From: Methylobacterium sp. E-045
Lineage (GTDB): Bacteria > Pseudomonadota > Alphaproteobacteria > Rhizobiales > Beijerinckiaceae
NCBI RefSeq assembly: GCF_022829685.1
Contig: NZ_JAKSYE010000071.1
Coordinates: forward strand, 1-45,364
DNA: 45,364 nt
Reading direction: 5' to 3'
The notes below the pieces were generated by a model. The model saw only the letters and a list, made by a program, of their open reading frames with translations, did not search any database and was not told the origin of the DNA. Below, in pieces: positions 40,063-45,364 of the stretch. The position numbers were made by a program, and so were the translations under genes. Position 1 is the stretch's first letter. Each line of letters starts with the position of its first letter.

Positions 40063-40553
40063 CAGGCTGCCTCGTCCAAAGCAGGAGCAGAGGCGCCGAG
40101 GGTGGCGATCGCCGGAACCCATGGCTCGACGGTGATCACCAGCTCGGGGTTGTCCGAGTAAAACTTGCGGACGATGCCGTCGACGACGGTAGAATCGTCG
40201 CCCCACACGACTTCGTTCAGCGCGTCGCAGACCTTCCCGATGTTGTCCCAATCGGGTTTCACGACCGGGCGGATGAGGCCGTTACGCGCCTCCCGCTTCT
40301 TCGCCTGTGACCAGCTCGTGGGGATCGGCATGAACGCGTAGACGACCACCACCAAGGGGCCTGACAGGGGCAAGCGTCCGACCATCACGACGGCGGCCGT
40401 AGCCCGCAGGGCAGCTTCGTAGCGCGCCGTTTCCGGATCCGGGTATTCCTGGACGAACGGCTTCTTGCCGCCGCGCGGGGCAACGACGCGGGCGCGATGC
40501 CGGCCTTTGCCCCGCGGCTCCCCGGGGAGAGTGATGACGATCTGCTCGGACAT
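40062..40553 (-). CDS. rusA: RusA-type Holliday junction resolvase (163 aa)
   Basis: The signature KPDWDNIGKVCDALNEVVWG followed by DDSTVVDG supplies the conserved aspartates of RusA, which form the metal site for cutting four-way junctions. N-terminal GEPRGKGRHRARV is the usual DNA-binding strand. Length is a little above that of E. coli RusA (120) owing to a C-terminal tail. It processes recombination intermediates before packaging. Confidence 0.88.
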   Translation of the reverse strand: MSEQIVITLPGEPRGKGRHRARVVAPRGGKKPFVQEYPDPETARYEAALRATAAVVMVGRLPLSGPLVVVVYAFMPIPTSWSQAKKREARNGLIRPVVKPDWDNIGKVCDALNEVVWGDDSTVVDGIVRKFYSDNPELVITVEPWVPAIATLGASAPALDEAA

Positions 40554-40568
40554 GACGGTGCTGCGGCC

Positions 40569-41168
40569 CTACTCGGCGGACACGGTCTGGCGCTGCGGTC
40601 CATCGCCGAGCGCTGGAGCACCGGGGAGGGCGTTACGGGGCCCCTTCGCCGTCTGCTCCTTCAGGAAGGCGTCGCCGGCCGCCGTGCTGTCACGCATGGC
40701 CTCGCTGGGCGTGGTCGCCTTACCCTCGCGTTTCGCGCTGGCCTTCGCGTTGGCCTTCGTGAACTCGCGCTCTGCCTCCTCGAGCGGCAGGCCGGGCGAG
40801 CCCTGCGCCTGCCCCTTGCGCGACTTCTCGTCCGCCTCGGCAGCTGCGGCAGCGTCCGCGATCATCTGGCCGACGTCGTCGAGGAGGTCGCCCTGATCGC
40901 CGTAGCCCATCAGCTGGCAGCACATTAGGAAGCCGCGAATGAAGTCCTGCCGCTTCAGGTCCTCCATCTTGTGGCAGTCGAGGATGAGCTTCACCGATTT
41001 CGCCGGCAGCCCGCTACTCGCGCAGTAATCCGAGAGCGCCGTCGACTTGTTCGAGTTCGCGTTCGCAGCGCGCTGGGATGCGCCGGCGGCGTCACGGATC
41101 GCGTCCTGCAGCTGGGCGGCCGTCGTCTTGATGATCTTGGGCGTCGCGCCCTTCGGTTTCCTGGCCAT
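40569..41168 (-). CDS. Hypothetical early protein (199 aa)
   Basis: A helical protein with a conserved-looking core (TALSDYCASSGLPAKSVKLI, RQDFIRGFLMCCQLMGYG) and a charged, Ala/Glu/Lys-rich C-terminal half. GAGAGG lies 6 bases before the ATG. I recall this core from alphaproteobacterial phage early regions, without known function. It starts the RusA/MT-A70/DnaB unit. Confidence 0.6.
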   Translation of the reverse strand: MARKPKGATPKIIKTTAAQLQDAIRDAAGASQRAANANSNKSTALSDYCASSGLPAKSVKLILDCHKMEDLKRQDFIRGFLMCCQLMGYGDQGDLLDDVGQMIADAAAAAEADEKSRKGQAQGSPGLPLEEAEREFTKANAKASAKREGKATTPSEAMRDSTAAGDAFLKEQTAKGPRNALPGAPALGDGPQRQTVSAE

Positions 41169-41239
41169 GGTGACCTCTCAGGTTCGGGGAGGGAGCGACG
41201 CGGCCGACGACCGCGAAGGGGGAGGATTCGGGGGAAGGC

Positions 41240-41611
41240 CTACGGGCGCGGCTCACCGCGCGAGCGGGTGTCCTGCGCGCCGACGCGGGGGACGCGGGGC
41301 GGTTCGGCGGCACCGGCTAGGCGCTCGCGGAGCAGGTAGCCTTCGAGCGGCCAGATCTTCTCGCGGGCGTTCCTCTGCGCGATCTGCCGACCGATCTCGG
41401 CGTCGAAGTTCTCCGGGCTTGCCGCAGCGCTCTCGCCGGTGACGATGAAGCCGTTCCGAAGCTTCAGCGCGCAGATGGTCAGCGTCGTGCCCGGGAAGAC
41501 GTAGAAGTCGGCGCCGACGATCGTGTCGTCGATATCCTGCGGGGTCAGGCGCGGAGCCGTAAGGCCTTTCGCCTGGATCGCAGCTTCGGTGTTTTGCTCT
41601 TCGAGCGACAT
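41240..41611 (-). CDS. N4 gp49 / Sf6 gp66-like early phage protein (123 aa)
   Basis: The segment TICALKLRNGFIVTGESAAA followed by DAEIGRQIAQRNAREKIWPL matches the phage protein family N4 gp49/Sf6 gp66, a small conserved early protein of uncertain function. ATG 41611 has GAGTGAG upstream and follows the previous gene stop by 2 bases. Confidence 0.8.
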   Translation of the reverse strand: MSLEEQNTEAAIQAKGLTAPRLTPQDIDDTIVGADFYVFPGTTLTICALKLRNGFIVTGESAAASPENFDAEIGRQIAQRNAREKIWPLEGYLLRERLAGAAEPPRVPRVGAQDTRSRGEPRP

Positions 41612-41613
41612 GC

Positions 41614-42096
41614 TCACTCTCCCTCGATTGCCCGCCACAGCGGCAGGTCGTTCACGCCCAGCGACGGCAGAGCACCCTTGCCCACAGCCGAGCGAACCAA
41701 TGGGCTGGGGGCTTCTCGTCGGGCCGGGCCTCGCGCAGCCGGGCTCGCAGCGAGGGCGTTTCGGTCCGTTCCCGATAGAGGCGCCGCAGCGCCCGCAAGA
41801 GCCGCATGGAGTTCCTCCCGAAGAGCGTTGTTGTTGGTCTCGGCCTCATCGGCCGCAGCCTCGATCCGCGCGCAAAGCCGCTCGTAGGCGGTGCGGATAT
41901 TGAGGGCGTCGCGCAGGTAGATCGCGGCATCGGGCTGGCGTCCGATGACCTTGCGCACCCAGGTCTGCGACTTGCCCAGCATCGAGCCGAGCGCCTGGTA
42001 CGCGTCCATTCGCGACATGCCGCGAGACTGGAGCGCCTCGACGGCCGCGACGATGTTCGGCCTGACGAGGCCGAGTTCCTGTTCAGCCGTCATCAT
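41614..42096 (-). CDS. Hypothetical protein with HTH-like segment (160 aa)
   Basis: Residues ~1-70 (GLVRPNIVAAVEALQSRGMS, RMDAYQALGSMLGKSQTWVR, KVIGRQPDA) form a helical unit like a helix-turn-helix. The middle is a helical linker and the C-terminus is Pro/Ala/Arg-rich. ATG 42096 (or 42093) has AAGAAGG upstream; a longer start at 42126 is possible. Probably an early DNA-binding regulator; the HTH is by inspection. Confidence 0.6.
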   Translation of the reverse strand: MMTAEQELGLVRPNIVAAVEALQSRGMSRMDAYQALGSMLGKSQTWVRKVIGRQPDAAIYLRDALNIRTAYERLCARIEAAADEAETNNNALREELHAALAGAAAPLSGTDRNALAASPAARGPARREAPSPLVRSAVGKGALPSLGVNDLPLWRAIEGE

Positions 42097-42437
42097 CGAC
42101 CGAACGCCTTCTTGCTTTGTCCGCATCTGGTCAGAGCCCTGTGCTTCAAGATGATCGAAGCAACGGAGGCTGATTGGTGCGGGAGGGTGGACGGGATACG
42201 CAGCACACAGGCTCGATCGACGGCTTGGCGGCACAGGCGAACGAGCAAGACGAAAGGGGACGTGCCGACCGGAGGCCTTGTGATGGTCCGGTCGGCACGC
42301 TCACGAGCGGGAGGCTTGCGCCTGCAACCGCCGTGATCTCGGAAGAGGGCGCGTCCGGTGCTCGATCTGTCGGAACGAGGATTGCCGGACGCGATCGCGG
42401 GGCGACATCCCGCGCGATGGGAAAAGGGAGCGTTCAT
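42093..42437 (-). CDS. Questionable ORF with start-stop overlaps on both sides (114 aa)
   Basis: The start ATG at 42437 overlaps the stop of the membrane-protein gene (ATGA), and the stop at 42093-42095 overlaps the start of the HTH-like gene. The protein is basic, rich in Arg, Ser and Cys and has no domain-like pattern, and codon quality is poor. Without it, 42097-42433 would be a ~340-base gap in an otherwise packed operon. Confidence 0.35.
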   Translation of the reverse strand: MNAPFSHRAGCRPAIASGNPRSDRSSTGRALFRDHGGCRRKPPARERADRTITRPPVGTSPFVLLVRLCRQAVDRACVLRIPSTLPHQSASVASIILKHRALTRCGQSKKAFGR

Positions 42438-42616
42438 GCCGCGAACCTCGCACCGATGAGGCACACGGCACCGGCCGCGAGGAACACGCCCGCGAAGGCC
42501 GCGCCCGTGCGCATGGCGCTGGGATCGCCGCTGACACGGTTGCTGGAGAGGCCGGCGATCAGCACCGCGTCGACAGTGAAGACCATCCCAAAGAAGGTGA
42601 GGACGAGTGCGGCCAT
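42434..42616 (-). CDS. Small two-helix membrane protein (60 aa)
   Basis: Two hydrophobic helices (AALVLTFFGMVFTVDAVLIA and FAGVFLAAGAVCLIGA) joined by a short polar loop. ATG 42616 lies one base past the upstream stop. Position in the early operon suggests superinfection exclusion or host membrane modification; a holin role is less likely because it is not among the late genes. Confidence 0.6.
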   Translation of the reverse strand: MAALVLTFFGMVFTVDAVLIAGLSSNRVSGDPSAMRTGAAFAGVFLAAGAVCLIGARFAA

Positions 42617-42617
42617 G

Positions 42618-42905
42618 TCAGTGCAGCGCCTTCGTGAAGCCACCGACGGTGACTTCCTGCGGGACGCCGGTGACGTGCGCGATCAAAGCCTTGTCGAGCG
42701 CATCGTGGGCGAACGTCATCGCCTGTTCGCGCAACCGCTCGTTCGGATGGGCTGCAACCAGGGAAGCGGCAACGTCGACCAGCGCGGAGATCGCCTCGAC
42801 GGCATCAATCGCCGGGCCAATGGCCTTCGGGTTGGCGCGGTCGAGCTCTTCGGCATGGCTCTCGATCAGAGAGCGGATGGCGCAGGTGAGGCAGGAGCAC
42901 GCCAT
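42618..42905 (-). CDS. Hypothetical early protein (95 aa)
   Basis: A helical Ala-rich protein with a CxxC-type start (MACSCLTCAIRSLIES) and ANPKAIGPAIDAVEAISALV in the middle. Three cysteines near the N-terminus could bind metal. It starts from ATG 42905 (GTG 42908 possible). It is coupled to the small membrane protein gene. Confidence 0.6.
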   Translation of the reverse strand: MACSCLTCAIRSLIESHAEELDRANPKAIGPAIDAVEAISALVDVAASLVAAHPNERLREQAMTFAHDALDKALIAHVTGVPQEVTVGGFTKALH

Positions 42906-43036
42906 CACGCGGCGCTCGCTTCGGAGGCGGCGGGGGGCGCATTGTCAGGAGCGACCAATGCACCGACAGTGTGATGGTGGAGGACCGGGCTGGCACCCGA
43001 TCCTCCGCGCCGAAGTCCATGCCGTTGTGAGGCACC

Positions 43037-43294
43037 ATGAACGACGACGAACACGACGCGCGTATTGTCACGCTGGAACGCGCGTTCTTCGAGCTCTTCG
43101 CAGAGCTTCGAATGTCGGGACTGCTTTCTCCCGAGCAGACCGGAAACATAATCGCGCGAATTGCTCGACAATGTCAGTCTCAAACGGAGGTGAGATACGT
43201 TGGCGATTACACCAGAGCTTTGGCGGCTGGCGATACACTGAACGAATGGTATCGACAGCGGCAGCTTCGCGAGGGGCGTATGCCGCAGCGTTAA
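43037..43294 (+). CDS. Hypothetical small protein (85 aa), plus strand
   Basis: A charged helical protein (RIVTLERAFFELFAELRMSG, then SPEQTGNIIARIARQCQ). GAGGC lies about 4 bases before the ATG. It runs against the surrounding early genes. A minus-strand ORF over the same bases is much less protein-like. It may be a lysogen-expressed or regulatory protein; function unknown. Confidence 0.55.
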   Translation: MNDDEHDARIVTLERAFFELFAELRMSGLLSPEQTGNIIARIARQCQSQTEVRYVGDYTRALAAGDTLNEWYRQRQLREGRMPQR

Positions 43295-43302
43295 TGCTGA
43301 CA

Positions 43303-43560
43303 TCACACGGCCTCCTGCGCTTCGGAGGCGGCGTCGATCCGAGATTGCCGACGGCGATTGCGCTCGGCTGCCTGCTCCGCCCAATCACGGACCGTGACCT
43401 TACCCTCGGTAAGATCCTCGATCTTCATCATCGTGCCGGCGTCTGGTTCACGCTCGCCGTACTTCCACTTTTTAACCGCGTGGCCGGTGCAATCTCCGAT
43501 CAGCGCCGCGAAGGCGTCGTCGTCGATTTGCTCTTCGCGCATGTGATCGAGTAACCGCAT
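43303..43560 (-). CDS. Cro-like helix-turn-helix protein (85 aa)
   Basis: An HTH region is visible: DDDAFAALIGDCTGHAVKKW followed by KYGEREPDAGTMMKIEDL, as in small Cro/YdaS-type regulators. It is divergent from the CI-type repressor gene with a 66-base shared control region that holds repressor operators. It should be the first leftward early gene and promote lytic growth by blocking repressor synthesis. Confidence 0.75.
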   Translation of the reverse strand: MRLLDHMREEQIDDDAFAALIGDCTGHAVKKWKYGEREPDAGTMMKIEDLTEGKVTVRDWAEQAAERNRRRQSRIDAASEAQEAV

Positions 43561-43568
43561 GCAGCGAG

Positions 43569-43662
43569 CTGTTCCCCATTTTGGGGTATTCCGTCAAGCG
43601 GTAAACCCCCAAAACGGGGAGCGCTCGTGTTGATCGCTTCAGGCATTGTCCCCGATATGGGG
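43569..43662. promoter_or_regulatory. Right-hand operator cluster between cro-like and cI-like genes
   Basis: Three copies of CCCC-N5-GGGG: 43574-43586 (ATTTT), 43607-43619 (AAAAC) and 43650-43662 (GATAT). A leftward -35 TTGACG (43597-43592) has the first operator in its spacer and the second just upstream; the -10 is poor. The third overlaps the beginning of the repressor gene. This is the layout of an O/P control region for lysis-lysogeny choice. Confidence 0.8.
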
Positions 43663-44418
43663 AAAAAGCCACATCCACCGAACAACTTGAAGAAGCTCCG
43701 CGAAAAGCAGGGCTGGTCCCAGGAAGACATGGCGACCAAGCTCGGCATGTCGAAGGGCGGCTATGTGAAGGTTGAGGACAGCGATCGCGGACTGAAGGCA
43801 GATCGAATCGCCAAGGCAGCCGAGGTGCTGGGCGTCGCGCCTAGCGAGATCATTGAAGGGGGCGAGGCGGTACCGACAGCCGTGCCGACCGATGCATCAG
43901 CGAGGGAGCAGACCCCGTCACAGGCAACGCCGGCGAGCCGCGGCTTCTCATTCAAGAAGGTGACCGGCACGCTATCGGCTGGCATCTTCAAGGATGTGGA
44001 AATCCATGGCGACGAGCTAGACGAGGTCGTTTCAGCCCCGCCCAGTACAAAATACCCTTGGGCGAGGCAATTCGCTTGGCGCGTCGAGGGCGATAGCATG
44101 GATCAAGCATCACCGAAGCCAATAAGCGATGGCGATTATGTTATTGGGCTGTCTTATGAAGGCATTGAAGGGGCGGTCACACTTCGGTCAGGGCTCAACG
44201 TTGTTGTGAGGCAAACATTGGACAATGGCCAGTCATACGAAGAGACCGTGAAAGAACTAGTTCTGTCCGAGACAGCGGCCGAATTTCACCCGCGTTCGTC
44301 GAACCCAAAACACAAGCCCATCATCGTGAAGCGCGACCTCACGGCCGACGACGGCCGCAAGGTCGAGATCCGGGCATTGGTCCAGTATGTCTTCGACAAC
44401 CACGAAACCGAGTTCTGA
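43627..44418 (+). CDS. CI/LexA-type phage repressor with self-cleavage domain (263 aa)
   Basis: An N-terminal HTH (NLKKLREKQGWSQEDMATKL and GMSKGGYVKVED) and C-terminal S24 peptidase domain. Counting from the inner ATG 43657: probable Ala108-Gly109 cleavage site (LSAGIF), nucleophile Ser147 in VEGDSM and general base Lys199 in ETVKEL. Such repressors are inactivated by RecA after DNA damage, so induction by the SOS response is expected. GGGGAG is 5 bases from GTG 43627, whereas ATG 43657 has no good ribosome site and an operator covers it; GTG is preferred but not certain. It binds the CCCC-N5-GGGG sites on both sides. Confidence 0.85.
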   Translation: MLIASGIVPDMGKKPHPPNNLKKLREKQGWSQEDMATKLGMSKGGYVKVEDSDRGLKADRIAKAAEVLGVAPSEIIEGGEAVPTAVPTDASAREQTPSQATPASRGFSFKKVTGTLSAGIFKDVEIHGDELDEVVSAPPSTKYPWARQFAWRVEGDSMDQASPKPISDGDYVIGLSYEGIEGAVTLRSGLNVVVRQTLDNGQSYEETVKELVLSETAAEFHPRSSNPKHKPIIVKRDLTADDGRKVEIRALVQYVFDNHETEF

Positions 44419-44424
44419 TTTAGC

Positions 44425-44712
44425 TCAGTCTTGTGAACGCCCCTCCTCAGGGGTGCGCAGGTAGTCTACCCGAACGACAATCGACATATCCGTTCCGCAT
44501 CGCTTGCAGTCGTGCTCGATGCGATCCAGCGCCCCACTGTCCGTGAAATCGTGGATCGTTGCCGGGTCCCCTGGTTCGTCCGCCATGCTGACGCACACAG
44601 CGTCCTCCGAAGCGCATCCTGGGCAGCGAAGCTGCACCCTGAACTTTCGCTCCATGATCTTGGGCTTGAACCCAGCCGAGCGGCTGGTCGTAGGCATGAA
44701 CATAACCGTCAC
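44425..44712 (-). CDS. Zinc-ribbon-like small protein (95 aa)
   Basis: Two cysteine pairs: CPGC near residue 30 and CKRC near 70, suitable for one zinc site, flanked by basic then acidic sequence. GGAG is 7 bases from the GTG start; ATG codons at 44703 and 44655 are alternatives. It is convergent with the repressor gene (stops 6 bases apart). A nucleic-acid-binding role is plausible. Confidence 0.6.
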   Translation of the reverse strand: MTVMFMPTTSRSAGFKPKIMERKFRVQLRCPGCASEDAVCVSMADEPGDPATIHDFTDSGALDRIEHDCKRCGTDMSIVVRVDYLRTPEEGRSQD

Positions 44713-44923
44713 GGCGGAACTCCGATTGCGATGTTCCTATAATGTTCTAATTTTTCACTCATGAGTCGAGTCCTGATTGGGCAAAACCGCAACCTGTGGA
44801 CAACGGGGAAGAAAGTGCAGCATCGAGAAGGCGTTCCACTCGGAAAACGGTGACTCCGGCGCCCGTACAGGCCGCATTTTATCGCCTATGGGGATCCAAC
44901 TGGCATAGGCATTCCCAGCAGTT

Positions 44924-44965
44924 CCCCATTTTGGGGTTGACGCATTCCCCAATATGGGGATGATG
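44924..44965 (+). promoter_or_regulatory. Second operator cluster and rightward promoter
   Basis: Two more CCCC-N5-GGGG operators at 44924-44936 (ATTTT) and 44947-44959 (AATAT) flank a rightward -35 TTGACG (44937-44942); GATGAT at 44959-44964 could be the -10. This mirrors the leftward cro-like promoter and indicates control of the rightward early operon (44998 onward) by the same repressor. Confidence 0.78.
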
Positions 44966-44997
44966 TCTCCATCGCCCCACGGTGATGGAGCCAAAAC

Positions 44998-45213
44998 GTG
45001 AGCCAGCCCCAACCCAAATACGTCTCGGATCGCGTCAGCGCGGAAAGCATGATTGACGACGCCTCGCAGGCGATGTCCACGCTGAACGGTGCCCGGCATC
45101 GTCTGAGCGAGGACACTCCCGAGACGGCCAACATCCTCCGCGATTACGTCCGCGACGCGCTCAAGGCGCTGACCGCCGCCGAGGTCCTGCTCTCCCGCCG
45201 TGGGGAGCAGTGA
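44998..45213 (+). CDS. First gene of rightward early operon (71 aa), GTG start
   Basis: A helical soluble protein (DRVSAESMIDDASQAMSTLN, then NILRDYVRDALKALTAAEVL). GGAG lies 7 bases before GTG 44998. It is controlled by the promoter/operators at 44924-44965. It may be an early regulator such as an antiterminator or small anti-host factor; the sequence alone does not show which. Confidence 0.65.
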   Translation: MSQPQPKYVSDRVSAESMIDDASQAMSTLNGARHRLSEDTPETANILRDYVRDALKALTAAEVLLSRRGEQ

Positions 45214-45216
45214 GCC

Positions 45217-45364
45217 ATGGCGCGCCACACCCCCCTCCGCCGCGAGCTGCCGACCCTCCACCAGGACGGTTCGATCAAGTTCCGGATCGTCCTGAAGCAG
45301 GCCCGCTCCGAGAAGCGGATCCTCGCCGAGCTGATCGCCAAGCGCCGCATCGCCGGCTACCCCG
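45217..45364 (+). CDS. Partial early protein, cut by the window end
   Basis: ATG 45217 follows the previous stop by 3 bases, with GGGGAGCAGTGAG upstream. The 49 visible residues are basic (RHTPLRRELPTLHQDGSIKF, later SEKRILAELIAKRRIAGYP). Function unknown; the gene continues beyond the window. Confidence 0.55.
   Translation, partial: MARHTPLRRELPTLHQDGSIKFRIVLKQARSEKRILAELIAKRRIAGYP

Noticed and set aside
42905..43384. Minus-strand ORF of 159 codons
   Set aside because: It runs antisense through the more protein-like 85-residue plus-strand gene and the end of the cro-like gene, and has no ribosome site.
44755..45261. Minus-strand ORF of 168 codons
   Set aside because: It covers the operator cluster and the 71-residue early gene, both well supported; its composition is not protein-like.
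1..45364. Circular completeness of the sequence
   Set aside because: I found no end overlap; the left end lies in an endolysin-like gene on the minus strand and the right end in a different plus-strand gene, so the window is treated as a segment.

Overview
The window is almost entirely one temperate tailed-phage genome with P22-like (short-tailed) virion architecture. The high GC, codon use and protein flavour suggest a Rhizobiales host, most likely Methylobacterium or Methylorubrum; the host is an inference. No clear host chromosomal gene is present, and both window ends cut through phage genes: a probable endolysin at 1 and a short early ORF at 45364.

Layout. The minus-strand late block runs right to left from about 30.4 kb to 1. 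A tyrosine integrase heads a chain of six very small genes, followed by DUF5681 small terminase, large terminase, P22-type portal, two small proteins, scaffold, P22-type coat, a coiled-coil protein, a 1003-residue head-tail protein built of nine tandem 110-residue domains, a gp10-like stabilisation protein, three ejection-type proteins (one with a lysozyme-like domain), tail fibres, a FAD-dependent oxidoreductase and a partial endolysin. Many stop and start codons overlap, and intrinsic terminators sit in the leaders of several late genes, so antitermination or internal promoters must operate.

Low-GC accessory genes interrupt this block: 6.7-8.9 kb (HEPN-like protein, small zinc protein, unknown protein, membrane protein), 22.9-23.5 kb (secreted protein), 31.5-32.2 kb (membrane-anchored protein) and 34.1-36.1 kb (membrane GGDEF-EAL protein). 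The first three lie beside copies of a conserved ~45-bp element that is followed, on the minus strand, by a hairpin and then a phage gene. Two phage tRNAs (Met-CAT and a mismatched Thr-CGT) lie at 31.2-31.4 kb.

The early block, 32.3-43.6 kb and mostly minus strand, holds an HTH protein, an LPD29 protein under a promoter with two palindromic operators, a DUF1376 protein, DnaB helicase, an MT-A70 methyltransferase, a RusA resolvase, an N4 gp49/Sf6 gp66-like protein and small unknown genes. The immunity region, 43.3-45.0 kb, has a Cro-like protein divergent from a LexA/CI-type self-cleaving repressor, with five matching operators in two clusters on either side of the repressor. A second rightward early operon starts at 44998 and leaves the window.

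Most notable: the nine-domain head-tail protein, the oxidoreductase in the tail operon, the repeated element-hairpin-gene module, and the c-di-GMP enzyme carried as cargo.
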